A DNA stretch of 64,000 nucleotides from Pithys albifrons albifrons (GCF_047495875.1 NC_092471.1:20861809-20925808); one strand, 5' to 3'; counted from the stretch's first letter, positions 18,870 to 31,149 are shown. The notes: a model not told the origin generated them from the letters alone. Program-made: numbers and translations.

Positions 18870-20095
18870 TTTTGGTTCTATCCCCTCTGGCACTGGGACA
18901 AGGTTCTGCTGCTCAGGTAAGGCTGGGAGAACACCCTGCTCCTCTCTGGTCAGCCTTGCCAGTCCATAGGAATTCCTGGAGGGCAGGAAATATCACATCA
19001 CCCACGTGGGACAGTAAATATTTAACAAGGGGAACACCCCCTGTGTTTTTCCCTGCCCTTTTCATTCATATTCAGCTCCTGCATCTCTCTCAGCCCTGCA
19101 GCAGCACCCCACGGCTGGGGGGAGTTCACTGGGGCACAGACAGAGCTTGGCAGGAGGAAGGAGCTTTAAGAAGGGAAGGGTGTTTGGGCCAGAGGTAGAA
19201 AAATGGCCCACAGTCTGTGTCCCCAGTGCTTGGCTCACCCTGGCACTTGTGATACACCCCAAGAGCACCCCCAGTTTGCTGTGCCAGGGCATGAGTTGGT
19301 TCAGGTCAAACCACCCCAGGGAGTGCAGTGGTTGTGTGAGATGGTTGTGTGAGGGAGAAGGGGCAAGGTGGAGCTGTGCTTCCCTCTGGAAAAGCATGTC
19401 CAGATCATGGCTCAGGAGGGGTCAGGTCTGCAGATCCTCTGCCCTCTGAAGGGGTTTAGAGTCCCAGATCTGGGGGTTGGAACTGCATAAACTTTAAAGT
19501 CCCATCCAAACCAAGTCATTTATTGTTTCTATGATTTGGAAGAGATACATGGAGGTCTCCAGCCCCACAAGACAGTCAGACAGAGCAGGTTGCTCCATGG
19601 TGTTTGAACCTCCCTGAGGATGGAAACACCACAGGGTCTCTGTGCTCCTGGTGAGTGAGCAGGAAGAGGCCACCAAAGGTCTTAATCTACAAATGCCACC
19701 AGTACTTGTGTGGGGATGTTGCATCCACTTGTTTTAGCATGAAAACTCATCAGGGCTGTGGATGGAACCGAGCTTGGATGGCACCAGCAGCCAGGCAGAG
19801 GAGGAGAACACCTGGGACACACACAAAACTCCACAGGGATCCCCAGACCCCCCTGGGGTTTCTCAGAGGGTTTCTTGCCATGGTGGTGGTGGCTGGGAGG
19901 CAGGAGCAGTCAGGATGGAGTGGAGGAGGGATGGAAGACCACCAGGTGTGAAGCAGGAGGAGAGGTCCTAGAGTGCAGAGGGAGATTTTGCAGTGTGGCC
20001 ACACAGGAACCCAGGCAGATGCTCCCAGGCCCCTGGGAGCTCCCAGCCCACTCCTGCCAGCACAGAGGCTCTCTGTGGTTCTCCAGTCCTCACTG
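18870..20095. other. Intergenic, nothing recognised
   Basis: Unique GC-moderate sequence. No exon or repeat class is identified. Confidence 0.45.
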
Positions 20096-20099
20096 CTCA

Positions 20100-20380
20100 C
20101 TCCAGCTCTTACAGAAACCAGCTCTATTAATATCCCCATCTCTTCCTCTCGGCCCATTATTCTCCTGATGGCCCAAATTTCCAGTTAGCTCCTCTCCAAA
20201 TTTAAACGATTGCTTCCCCCTCTCTTCTCCCTCTGCCCCCACCGTTCCCAGAGATGATGTCACTGATGACCTACATTCTCCTGCCTCTGCAGTGCCTGGC
20301 GCCGGGGCCATTAGATCCCTCTGCTGGGCTGTGACTGGCTGACAGCCAGTCCCAACCTCACAAGTAACCACGGCCATTCA
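20100..20380. promoter_or_regulatory. Candidate conserved non-coding block
   Basis: Contains CAGCTCTATTAATATCCCCA, CGGCCCATTATTCTCCTGAT and CTCCAAATTTAAACGATTGC, then a CRE/AP-1-like GATGATGTCACTGATGACCT near 20253-20272 and GGCGCCGGGGCCATTAGATC. The density of intact binding-site-like words is unlike the flanking sequence. Confidence 0.35.
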
Positions 20381-20589
20381 CCGCGAGTGGGGAAGCTCCA
20401 GCCTCGCCAGCAGGGTTGGAGAATGGGAGAGGAAGGAAGGATGGAGCTGGATGAAGCCCACTCCTACCCAGGGGGGATGCCACAGGGAAGGGAGGAAGGG
20501 GAGCTGTCGAACAGTCAACAGCTTTGACCAGAGGAAAGCAACCATGGGAAGCATCTGGATTGTCCTACCTTCTCCCATGGGCTGCCAGG

Positions 20590-20905
20590 ACCTTGGGAAT
20601 GAGGTGCTATGGATGCTGGTGGGTCTGGGACACCATGGGCTGCTGATGGGATTGGAATGTCATGGACTGCTGGTGAGATTGAGACCCCACGGATGCTGGT
20701 GGGATTGAGACCCCATGGACTGCTGCTGGTAGGGCTGAGACCACATGGAATTCTGGTGGTATTGGGACACCATGGATTGCTGGTGAGATTGAGTCCCCCA
20801 TGGACAGCTGGTGGGATTGAAGTCCCATGGACTTCTGGAGCGGCTGAGACCCCATGGACTTGTGGTGGGATTGGGACATCATGGACAGCTGGTGGGATTG
20901 CTTTT
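20590..20905. repeat. Degenerate 27-28 bp minisatellite
   Basis: Roughly eleven units of the form CATGGACTGCTGGTGGGATTGAGACCC, written here in parts: ATGGACTGCTGGTGAGATTG plus AGACCCC. Units are shorter or longer by a few bases and diverged, indicating an older array. Confidence 0.85.
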
Positions 20906-20909
20906 CCTC

Positions 20910-22010
20910 TGACCCATCTTGCATTCCTGTGACTCCTAAAGAGCTGAAGACACTTGATGGGACCAGCACAGTGACCTGGTCACCTCGAAGCCTCCAATAG
21001 CCCCAAAGTGCTGCTTGGAACAATTCCATTGTTTTGAGCAGTTCTTTGTGTTCCTGGAGGGCTCAGAGCACCATATCAAAAGCCAACATGTTTCTGTGCA
21101 GAGACAAACTCTTCAAGTTGGTTTTTTGGGCTGTGATTCAGAGGGGAACCCCAGACCACATCTGAGCAGACAACACCTCCCGGCATTAGTCAGCAGAGAG
21201 GCCCAAACTCCATCAGGTTATGGAAGAGAAGTCCATGAACAGCTGGAAGGGGAGCTCCAGATGAGGGGGAGAATTGAACAATGTGTCCACTTTGCTGCCC
21301 AAATTTGGGCAAGGCATCGTTTTTCTAAAGCCTTCCAGAGAGTCACCTCTGGCTCTTCCCAGTGTCCCAGTGAGTCCCAGACTGGGGAATTGCTTCCAGG
21401 AGCCAATGCCTTTGGTACCACCTGGTGCTGATCAGCTGGAGACCAGGTCTGTAAGAAATGAGAGAGGGAGAGGAAAGGGATGGGAGACAATGAGGAAAGG
21501 CAGGAGGAGAGGTCCCCTCCTTTCCTCCAGCCTTGGGCATCACCACCATTTCAATTTGTGGCCCTGTCCCACATTCATTCAGCTCTCCAGCTATTCCTGG
21601 TCTCATGAGTCCAGCCCAGGTCCTTCTACCTGAGGCATCCCCGGGCAGCTCCTAGCACCCCAAACACCTCATGCCACCTCATGCCACCCTTTCCTGACCA
21701 ACTCCCACAGCTGGCAGGAGGCTGACAGGCATCCTTTGGCCAGCTGGGCCATCCTGCTTCTCCCCCAGAAGTCATGTTTGACTGAGAGATGAGTTTTTGG
21801 CTGGATGATCCAACGTCTCACTGCCATGGCACCTCCATGGCACCGGGGCACAGAGGCCCCACCATCATGAGCCGGAGCCAAAGGGATGCAGCAGGTCCAG
21901 GAGATGATCTCCTCATCCAAATGAGGTTCCTCCTGGTCCTCACCTTTGCTTATTTAGCAAAGAATGTTCCCTGGAAATGAACGCAGGAAGGATTTCCAGC
22001 AGAAGAGAGT
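20910..22010. other. Intergenic, nothing recognised
   Basis: Unique sequence with no supported gene. Confidence 0.45.
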
Positions 22011-22017
22011 AGGGGAT

Positions 22018-22130
22018 AGAAAAAAAACAAGAAAGAAACTATAAGAAAATAAAAAGAAAGAAAGAACAGGAAGAAAATGAGGAGAGGAAGAGAGGAAAAA
22101 TAAGGAAGGAAAGAGAGAGTCTTGGTTTTC
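22018..22130. repeat. Purine-rich A/G low-complexity tract
   Basis: Almost pure purine over about 110 bases (GAAAGAAA, AGGAAG and GAGAGG words). It precedes the AT-rich block at 22.13-22.29 kb. Confidence 0.8.
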
Positions 22131-22290
22131 TGAGTTAGAAGCAAAATTATCTTGATTTCCATTTGAATAATTCATGTTTGCCACGGGCCATGTATTCCTG
22201 AGCTTGGGTGTCAAGTGTTTATTGAATATATCTCTTGACAGGGCACTTGTGTGATATTCAGCCATTGCCAGAGTGTTAAAAAAAACACAC
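22130..22290. promoter_or_regulatory. Candidate upstream enhancer with POU4F-like site
   Basis: Unique AT-rich sequence with TTGAATAATTCATG at 22163-22176, which agrees with 12 of the first 14 bases of the POU4F dimer-type motif ATGAATAATTAATGAG as I recall it. It is followed by GTGTTTATTGAATATATCTC. It lies about 12 kb upstream of the gene. Confidence 0.35.
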
Positions 22291-22329
22291 ACAACAAATG
22301 TAAAAAGAGGGGGAAAAAGGAGACGCTGC

Positions 22330-23665
22330 AATGACGGCTCCCCCCCCTCAGTTTGAGAATAATTGGCCCAAATGAAGCCCCTTTCCTTTCAGCAGAGTCC
22401 CCCCTGCCCCCTCCCTGCACAGGGAACCAGCTGGGAGCCCAGCACGGGTGGCTGGGACATCCTCCTCACCCCCAGGGGGAGAAGCTCTGGGATCATCCTT
22501 GGAGATGAGCCTGGCAGGGGCTGGAGGAACTGGAGCCTTTTGCAGCTCCTCAGCTTTTGACAGGACATGGAGATGTGATCCTGAAGGCTGGAGATGTCCC
22601 ATCCCAGATGTTTCTACCTTGGAGGGAACCTCAGTTATTCTGCAGGCCGGGGGGTCCAGGGTTGGTTCCTGGAGGTCTTGGACCACTCACCTCCATCTTA
22701 TGCTCCACAGGGCCATGGCTCCACCACCTAGTGGGAAAAGCTGGAAGAAGGAAGTCTCCTCTTCCTTGGAGAGCCAGACCTGACCAGGATGATGAAGCCA
22801 TTCCCATTGGCTTGGAGGAAAGCTGTGGCAGCCCTGGAAACAGAAGGAAAAGCAAGTCCCTCCATCAAAGGACTGACAATGTACCCAGGGCAGGAGGGAA
22901 AGAGGCACTGGAGCCAAACAGGGTTCCAGGGCACTGAGTGGGGAAAGAGTTGCTCTCTGTCTTGGACAACACAATTCCAGTTCTTTGCAGGATTCAAGGA
23001 AAAACTCACACCTTCCTACCCCAGCTCTCACACAGCCCTTAATCTTCATTCTGATGCTGAAGGCAGTGATGGAGGTGGCTTCAGGAGGCCACATCCATCC
23101 CAAACACCTCCTCAGGTCAGGTGTATCTTCCAGGGATGGCTTGGAAGCACCAGGTGGCTGAATGGCATTGGTTATAACACCAAGAAGCAGCCCTGGCAAC
23201 TGGGAGCAGGGACCTCTGGGAAAGCCTTTCACTCCTTGTGGGACACACAGACACTCAGTGCTCCACCATATTTGGAGGTGGGAGGGAGGGTCAGTGCCCA
23301 GCAGACCCCCATGGAAAAGGTCCTGAGATGGGACATGTTTTGATGTGGACCTGGGGATGGTGGAGGTTCACCTGGAATCCAGGATGGTTCAAGGTGGCTG
23401 GGCAGTGTTAGGGCTCCCCAGGGTGCTCATGGCACCTGCCCTGCATCCCCACCTCCACCTGCATCCTGCTGCTCCCTGCCCACCTCAGCCTAAGGGGCAG
23501 GAGGGGCCCGACCTGAGCTGCAGGACCACCCTCGGAGGGACAGAGCAGTGACACCCCCTTCCCAGCTCCTGCACCCACAGAGGCTCAGGGACCCCTGGGA
23601 GGGGAAAGACGCAGATTTGAGGGGACGTCAGGGGAGTTCTGAGGGCAGAGAAGGGAGGCTACAGC
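22330..23665. other. Intergenic, nothing recognised
   Basis: Unique sequence without gene or repeat signature. Confidence 0.45.
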
Positions 23666-23669
23666 AGCT

Positions 23670-24262
23670 GGAGTGAGTTCATTTGCAAAGCCAAGTTATT
23701 CTGATGGGAAACAGGGGGACCCTCCCCTGTGTTGCAGGTGGCAGGTGCCCATCAAACCCACCCACTGCCCCGCAGCACCCCCTGGGACCCCAAATCCCGG
23801 AGCAGAGCTGGAACCTCCCAGGAGGGAGGGCAGAGCAGCCAGGCTGGGGAGGGCAACACCACCACGGGCGAGGAGAAGGGAGAGCACAGAAACCCCCAAC
23901 ACGAACGCCGGCCCACCAGCCCCCAGCAGCGAGAGCCCGGGGCTCAGACCTCCTTAAGAGGTGTCATTTGGAGAACGTTTGGAGCAGCCAGACAGAGAGC
24001 CGGGCCCGGCCCCGCCCGCCGCCCCCAGCACCCAGTCCCCAGCTGGTGCAGCAGCAGGGAGCCCTGCCTGGCCATATGCTCTACGTGCTGCTTCAATTAC
24101 CCTCCGAGGAGCCGGGGCTTGCGCGGCTCCTGGGAGCGGGAGGAGGGGACCGCGGGGCCGGGGGGGCCGCGCTGGGGAGGCCAAAAAACAGGAGCAGGGC
24201 AGAAGGGTTTAAATCAGAGCGACTTTGCTCTGCTACACCCTTGGTGCACGCAGCCCCGGGGC
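23670..24262. promoter_or_regulatory. GC-rich island with conserved-looking core
   Basis: CpG-rich from about 23780 to 24180. It includes an ATTTGCAAAGCC octamer-like word at about 23681 and a core around CCATATGCTCTACGTGCTGC TTCAATTACCC at 24071-24101, with an E-box CATATG. No reading frame with a domain. It could be an enhancer or a minor promoter. Confidence 0.3.
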
Positions 24263-24269
24263 AGCTTTG

Positions 24270-25630
24270 TGTCCAAGCATTCCCTGTGTCTGAGAACATT
24301 CCCTGTGTCCGACAACATTCCCTGTGTCCAAGCATTCCCTGTGTCTGAGAACATTCCCTGTGTCCGACAACATTCTCTGTGTCCGAGAGCATTCACTGTG
24401 ACCCAGAGTATTCCCTGTTCCTAAGAGCATTCCCTGTGTCTGAGAACATTCCCTGTGCCTGAGAACATTCCCTGTGTCCAAGAGATTTCCCTGTGTCTGA
24501 GAACATTCCCTGTGTCTGAGAACATTCCCTGTGTCCAAGAGATTTTCCTGTGTCTGAGAACATTCCCTGTGTCTGAGAGCATTCCCTGTGTCTGAGAGCA
24601 TTCCCTGTGCCTGAGAACATTCCCTGTGTCCAGGAGACTTCCTTATGTCTAAGAACATTCCCTGTGTCTAAGAGCATTCCCTGTGTCCAAGAGCATTTCC
24701 TACAACCAAGATAATTCCCTGTGTCTAAGAGTATTGCCTGAGTCACAGACCATTCTCTGTGTCCAAGAGCATCCCCCGTGTCCAAGATCATTCCCTGTGT
24801 CCAAGAGCATTCCCTGTGTCCAAGAGCATTCCCTGTGACCCAGAACATCCCCTGTGTCCAAGAGCATTCCCTGTGACCCAGAGCATTCCCTGTGTTGAAG
24901 ATCATTCCCTGTGTCCAAGAACATTCCCTATTAAGAACATTCCCTGTGTCCGAGACCATTTCCTGTGTCCAAGAGCATTCCCTGTGTCTGAGAACATTCC
25001 CTGTGTCCCACAACATTCCCTATGTCCAAGATCATTCCCTATGTCCAAGAACATTCCCTATTGTCTAAGAGCATTCCCTGTGTCCTAGAACATCCCCTGT
25101 GTCCAAGAGCATTCCCTGTGACCCAGAGCATTCCTTGTGTTCAAGATCATTCCCTGTGTCCAAGAGCATTCCCTGTGTCCAAAAGCATTCCCTGTGTCCC
25201 AGAACATCCCCTGTGTCCAAGAACATTCCCTGTGACCCAGAGCATCCCCCGTGTCCAAGAGCAATCCCTGCGTCTGAAATCATTCCCTGTGACCCAGAGC
25301 ATTCCCTGTGTCCCAGAACATCCCCTGTGTCCAAGAGCATTCCCTGTGTCCAAGAGCATTCCCTGTGTCCAAGAGCATCTCCTGTGTCCCAGAACATTCC
25401 CTGTGTCCAAGAGCATTCCCTGTGTCCAAAAGCCTTCCCTGTGTCCCAGAACATTCCCTGTGTCCAAGAGCATTCCCTGTGTCCAAAAGCCTTCCCTGTG
25501 TCCCAGAACATCCCCTGTGTCCAAGAACATTCCCTGTGACCCAGAGCATTCCCCGTGTCCAAGAGCATTCCCTGTGTCTGAAATCATTCCCTGTGACCCA
25601 GAGCATTCCCTGTGTCCAAGAGCATCTCTG
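24270..25630. repeat. 19-bp minisatellite, about 70 units
   Basis: Units of ATTCCCTGTGTCCAAGAGC with three recurrent variants at the second half: TGTCCAAGAG, TGTCTGAGAA and TGACCCAGAG. The variants are grouped: TGTCTGAGAA dominates 24.3-24.7 kb, while TGTCCAAGAG and TGACCCAGAG alternate after 24.75 kb. This indicates regional amplification. Open frames on both strands come from the array. Confidence 0.95.
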
Positions 25631-25639
25631 GTTTGACCC

Positions 25640-27200
25640 CCCACAGAGCCCCCCAGGGTGGGGAGTCCCCTGAGCCCTTTGGGAGAGGGTCTGGCTCCCA
25701 CTCCCCATACCAGGCCCCAGGTTCTGGCATTAAGGATCCATGCCCAGCCCTAAGGACATCCACAATATCCCCAGTCCTCTCTCTGGAAAAATGTTTTCCA
25801 AACTGAGCCCCCAAAGAAATCTGCAAGTGGGAAAAAAAATTCACTGCAGCTTTAGTTTTCCTAAAATACCCTTGTGATTACATGGGAGTGTTCATGGGAA
25901 ACACTCTGGTTACTTTAAAAAATTCCTTTCTTTTCTGGAAACCAAGAACTTAAAAACTAATGTATTTTATTTTACCTCCAACCTACATTTTCTTTTTATT
26001 TTCTCACCCCCTTTCAACTTTCTTCTGAAATGGGCTATGTTTGGGTTTTTAATTGCTCAAGCAATGTCAGTTTGTGATTATCTGATGAAAGTAAAAGCTA
26101 TTTGGTCTTCCTGAGTTCTAATATTGGATTATTGCTGAGGATCTCTAATACTGGGCTATTTCTGAGTAGCTGTAATATTGGATTATTCCCTACGCCTCAC
26201 AAGCAGGGGGAAAATCGTTACAGGAGCAACACTTGTTGCTCTGGTGCTCATTAGACAGATCACCCTGGTCCGTTCCTGCCAAAAATATCTCAGCCTTACA
26301 CAGAATTTGTGTTCCTTTGAACCAGAATCAGACTCTCTATTCCTTTTGAAAACTGGTGATGTTTGGGGGTTTTTCATTTTCTTTCAGTTTCTAAACAGAA
26401 TAGAAAAAAAATAAGAAATGCCAAAAATTCCTTTAAAAAAATAAAAAAGCTTAATCATAAATCATCAGGGATTGACATGAAGTATATCAGGTAATTTTGG
26501 AACTCATCACCTTCATTTCAACGTTTTTCAGCTACTGGAAATATGTTTATAATCAGAAAAGCAGGATTGATTTCAATCATTGTGAAATGAAAAACATGTC
26601 CACACGTGCTCTGGAGAAAAGCACCAACCAGGACACAGCAACACCCAAGGCAGCATTTTGGGTTGGCAAAGATTCACCTGGAGGGTTCTGCTCATACTTG
26701 TGATCTTGGTGCCCGTTTCTGCCTCTGCCCTGACTCCTGAGCTCTGCCATGTCCACAGCCCTGGCAGATGCCCCTGGATTTGGGCATGATTTGGGCACAT
26801 GCCCCCAGTTTTTGTAATCACAGCTGTGCCTTGAGGTTCACAAGATGGAAATCCGTGAAGAAAGAGGTTGTCTCATTAACGTGGTGTAAAGTGGAGGTGT
26901 CCAGGCTGTGTCCTGAGTATCTGCATGTGGATCCCTGTTTGCTCAACCCTCTGACTGTAAATCCTGCCTCACTCCATCTCTTCCTTCCTTGTGCTCTGCC
27001 CTCGACCCCTCAGCCACAGCCAAGAGCCACTGACCAGCCCCAAACCCCCACCAGCATCACTGAGGCCACCAGAACAGGAATGTCTTTCCTGGGGCTGCAG
27101 AGTTTTGCTGTTCAGCTGGACAGCAGGAGCTGGGACCCTCATGTCACCTCCAGTGATCCTCACCAGCAAGGGTTGGGGCTGAGTCCCTCTGCTGACCCAT
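25640..27200. other. AT-rich intergenic stretch
   Basis: 25830-26560 is distinctly AT-rich, with unique words such as GGGTTTTTAATTGCTCAAGC and TTTGTGATTATCTGATGAAA that may be regulatory. The rest is ordinary unique sequence. No gene is supported. Confidence 0.4.
26119..26199. repeat. 27-bp tandem triplet containing GGATTA
   Basis: TAATATTGGATTATT occurs at 26119 and 26173, with the variant TAATACTGGGCTATT at 26146. Spacing is exactly 27 bp. Two units carry GGATTA (TAATCC on the other strand), the binding word of OTX/PITX-type homeodomains. Confidence 0.75.
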
Positions 27201-27204
27201 TGCA

Positions 27205-27510
27205 GGGAGTCATGGAATGGGTTGAGGTTGGAAAGGACCTTTGAAGGTCACCTTCTCTCAGCCTCCTGCCATGGGAGGGGTCTCTCATGGCATCAGTAGG
27301 AACACCTTCCATTAGACCAGATTGCTCCAAACCCTGTCCAACCTGGCTTTGGACACTTCCCAGGGTGAGGCAGCCACAGCTTCTCTGGGCACCCTGTGCC
27401 AGGCCCTGCCCACCCTCACAGGGAAGAATTCCTTCCCAATATCTGACCTAAATGGACCCTCCATCAGTTTAAAGACATTTCTTCTTGTCCTACCAAAACC
27501 TGTGTCCCCA
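27205..27510 (-). mobile_element. CR1 3' fragment, antisense
   Basis: AGTCATGGAATGGGTTGAGG, then ATTGCTCCAAACCCTGTCCA, GCAGCCACAGCTTCTCTGGG and GGAAGAATTCCTTCCCAATA. A short insertion near 27270-27295 duplicates CTCATGGCAT-like sequence before the TTCCATTAGACCAGATTG block. Confidence 0.88.
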
Positions 27511-28039
27511 CAGAGTCTGGAGGAGCTTGGCCAGGCTGGGCTGGGAGCGAGGGGTGGACACCGACCTGAGACAGCCCTGCTGGAGCATCTTCAGGAGCAT
27601 CTTCAACCCTGACCCTCCGGAGCAGGGAAGGGAAATCAGCAACAAGCCAATCAAGGACTAATTCCAAGTGTCAAAGCCACTCGAGGAAACTGCTTTGCTT
27701 CTGGGAGACCCGCAGGCAGTAAAGCTTGCCTGAATAAATGAGTCTCTCACCCACCAGTCCCAGATACTTCTGTGACTCAAGGAAAGCTGTGGATGCATCT
27801 GGGGTGTGGATGCAGTGTCACCTCTGTCCCAGAGACTTTCCCACCCTTGTCCCACTGCCCAGCCCCTCTCAAGCCCTTCTCTCCCTCCTCTCCCACCAGA
27901 GGAGCTCAGGGCAGAGGAGCCCAGCCTGAGGCTCTGCCAGTCAGGTCAAGGGGTGGAGTGGTCCGGAGACAATCCAGAAGAGGTGCAGGGTCAGCACGAA
28001 CATCCGTGGGTGGGAAACAGGAGGGGATCTCAGCCCCGA

Positions 28040-28660
28040 GCACCTCTGGGTGTGACAACCTTGAGCAGCTGCACGGTGAGGCTGGTTTTGCTCTGGGGAC
28101 GAAGCAGGCTGAGCCGAAACAGCACCTGGACAGCGGTTCAGCCGGGCCCTCCGGGCGGTGACAAACCCTCCGCGGTGCCCCGGAGTGGGACTGGCCAGGC
28201 AGGCTGCCCGCGGCAGCCGGGAGCCCTCGCAGGGCTATCTGGTGACAGGGACACGCTTTGTCCCCGCTCCTCCGGGGACAGCGGCTGCAGCGGGGAAAGT
28301 TTATCCCGTCGGCAGGTTCCTGTCCTTTCAGAGAGGACAAAGCAGTCTGTGCTCTCCCGGCGCCCGCGTCCCGCATCTCCTGGGAACGGCATCAAAGCCT
28401 CCCGGTGCCTCACGTTATTTCTAGCCCCGTGTTTCCTGTCCTCGATGGCAGCAGCGCTCCCGGTGCCCTCCCCGGTGCTCCCTTCGCCCAGAGGCTGCTG
28501 GTCGGTGCTTTTCCTCCCCACCTCTGGGTGACCTGGTGCAGGGACATGTCTCCCCTGAAGGAGGACATCCCTCATTTGGGGGCAGCTTGATCTGGTGAGA
28601 CGCGATGCGAACCCCCCCGATACGGGCTCGCTCCTCACACCCGACCTGCACGTGACTGCT
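28040..28660. promoter_or_regulatory. GC-rich orphan island
   Basis: Elevated CpG between about 28080 and 28650, without a recognisable exon or promoter box. The flanks drop to ordinary composition. It may be an orphan CpG island of the regulatory domain. Confidence 0.3.
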
Positions 28661-28664
28661 GAGC

Positions 28665-30405
28665 TGTCCCGTTTGTCAACCACGTGGTGGCAACTCATGC
28701 CAGGTGAGGGTGGCTCCAGCCAAAAGTCCACGGCCACCTCCACTGTCCTTGGTCTCAGACACAAAACAGACAAAACTTCCCACCAAAACAAGATTAATGA
28801 TAAGGTGTCAAATCCCTCCAGATCCCCTGAGATCTCCTGCAGCCAGAGGAGAGGAGTGTCTAACAGGAGAGCGTCTAACAAGTCCTACAGGAGAGATTCC
28901 CCTTGTTTCTCAGGGGCAGGATGGGGGAATATCTGAGTGGGATGGTTTATTTGACCTTCCTGAATAGATCTTCCTTGCCTTTTCTAACAGGCAAAATTCT
29001 TCCAGGCAGGACCTGAGGGAGTCAGAGCAGGAAAGGGTTAAGAACCCTCCAGGCTGACCCACAGACCTTCCCATATTGGTCCTTTGCTTATCCCCTGTCC
29101 CTGGGGAGGTCAGTGCCGGCAGATTAACCTGGTCTGTGCCCTGAGGGCACTGTGGAGATGAAGGGCAGGGGAGGCACAGGCTGATCCTTGAATTCCAAAA
29201 TGCTGGGATGTCCATTCAGGAGGCAGAAAAGGGACGGAGGGAGGACAGATCCAGAGGGCTGGAAGGGGAAAGGATGCACAGGGACAGCAGAGAGGATTAA
29301 CCAGGTCCTTCAGATTTCTGCTCTGAGGGCCAGAGCTCCAGCCCCTGGAGGTCCTTGAAGGGCTTCAGCAACTCAGGAGCAGAAAGGTCCTCACAAGGAG
29401 GTGCAGAAGCCTCTGGGATGGAACTTTGTGGACAAACTTGGAGCTGCACAAGCCGGGTGGCCCACCCAGAGCTCTGCAACAGCCAAGGTGGGTGGACACG
29501 CTGGTAGCTGTGGGTCAGAAAGGGCTCATGCACAGCCACGTGCCAGCTCTGGCCGTGCCCAACAGACACGTGATGGGCTGAACCCACATGTGGGAGGTCC
29601 TGGGAGCCCTCATTAGTGCCCTGAGCAAAGCATTAGCATGAGGGTGCAGCTGAGCCACGGCCCTGACACGAGAGCAGAACTCCACAGGCACCCACCACAG
29701 GGGAGAGGAGAGGAGGGAGAGCAAGGAGGGAGGTTTCAGAAATGGTCTGATTTGGGATTTTCTTGTCTCAAGCTGAAAACTTCCTAAGTCAAACCAGCCT
29801 GGCAGGCAATGCAGGTGAGTGTCACAAGGGGAAAGGAGGACATAGAGATGGCAGGACTCAGGTACCTGCTGTTTGCAAGGGCAGTGATGAGAAAAAATTA
29901 TCTTTTCGTGATAGAAAGCTTCAGTATCCCAAGGGAAGCCTTGAGCATGATTCCCATCCCTTCCTGAAGGGACTTACACTCAGGTCACTCCTGCCAGAGC
30001 TAAATCCTGACCTCAGGCTATGCTGGGACTCTTCACTCTGGTGAAACCTTTTCCACTTGGCTGGGAACAACTCGATATCCACACAGGGGTGCACGTGATC
30101 GTGACTTTAGTCCAGTGGTTAAGACATGTCAACTTCAGTCCTTTTCCTGGTGAATTTTCAAGAGATTGATGTGAAATAGAGTGGATCTCTCAGGGAAGTG
30201 CATCACTAAGACCTCCTACACGAGGGGATGTGGACTCAGGTCCCAGCGGGCAGCAGCTCCCGCTGGCTGAGTGAGGACTTTTCCCTGTTCCTGGAGGGAA
30301 GGACCTCATTCCTTTGTGTTTGTTTGGCACCGTTACCTCACAAAAGATGTTTATTTTCCTTTTTTCCAGCTGGCAATATCCAGTTTTCTTCACTGGTATT
30401 TCATC
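28665..30405. other. Intergenic, nothing recognised
   Basis: Unique sequence. The segment 29600-29645 with CTCATTAGTGCCCTGAGCAA and AGCATTAGCATGAGGG has TAATG-type words but is otherwise unremarkable. Confidence 0.4.
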
Positions 30406-30411
30406 CAACAT

Positions 30412-30575
30412 CTTGAGGTGGTGGATACCCCATCCCTGGAAGATCCAAAGCCAAGTTGGATGGAGCTCTGCACAGCTTGGTGTAGTTGAAGCTTGTCCTG
30501 CCCATGGCAGGGTGTTGGACTAGATGGCTTTTAGAGGTCCCTCCTGACCCAAACCATTCTATAATTCTATGATCT
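30412..30575 (+). mobile_element. CR1 3' end fragment, sense
   Basis: CCCATCCCTGGAAGATCCAA, CTGCCCATGGCAGGGTGTTG and ACTAGATGGCTTTTAGAGGT, ending in ATTCTATAATTCTATGAT, the octamer-type 3' terminus typical of CR1. Confidence 0.92.
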
Positions 30576-30929
30576 TCCCAGCTTGACAAACTCAGTGAAA
30601 TCTGCAGCCACCTCCAAACATTGGAACAAAATTCCATGTTGCCTTTTGATTTTGATTTCAAATCCAAGGAAAAATCATGATGTCTTCTAGCTCAAACAGC
30701 TCTTCCCCAAAATGCCCAGGTGTTCCATTTCATTACAGGATCCACCCCCACCCAGCCAGGCCAGAGGGAATCAGAGCCAGAACAGGGAAATCAGTGGATG
30801 TGGAACTGCAGGAGAGGATGGTGATGGGAGAAGCTGTGGAGCTTCCATCAGCTCTGGGCACAGTTGCCACAACACGTGGCAACTTGCACGAGGATTTCAG
30901 AAGTTATTTGGGAGAATTTCCATGGTTTG

Positions 30930-31120
30930 AATGTGGATAAAAGCCCCTCACCTGGGACTGAGTCAGCTGAGCAAAAGGAGAGGTCCAGATCAGCTGAGTG
31001 CAGAGCTGCTTTGAGGATAATTAATCATTGTTACCCCAGAAGCCACAGGTAAGAGGAGAGCTGAGCAAGGCCAGTATCTAGGATTACCTGTGCTACCCTG
31101 AGTCAGCTCTGCCTCACCTG
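30930..31120. promoter_or_regulatory. Candidate enhancer with POU4F core and two half-MAREs
   Basis: CTGAGTCAGC occurs at 30958-30967 and again at 31098-31107, a Maf/AP-1 type word. Between them lies ATAATTAATCAT (31017-31028), which contains the ATAATTAAT core of POU4F sites. The surroundings are unique and AT/GC mixed with no coding frame. Confidence 0.4.
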
Positions 31121-31149
31121 CCAAAGAACCCTTTAGCCCCAGATCCACC

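Noticed and set aside
24270..25630. Regular short repeats resembling a CRISPR array
   Set aside because: Head-to-tail 19-bp units without unique spacers in a vertebrate genome, so it is a minisatellite.
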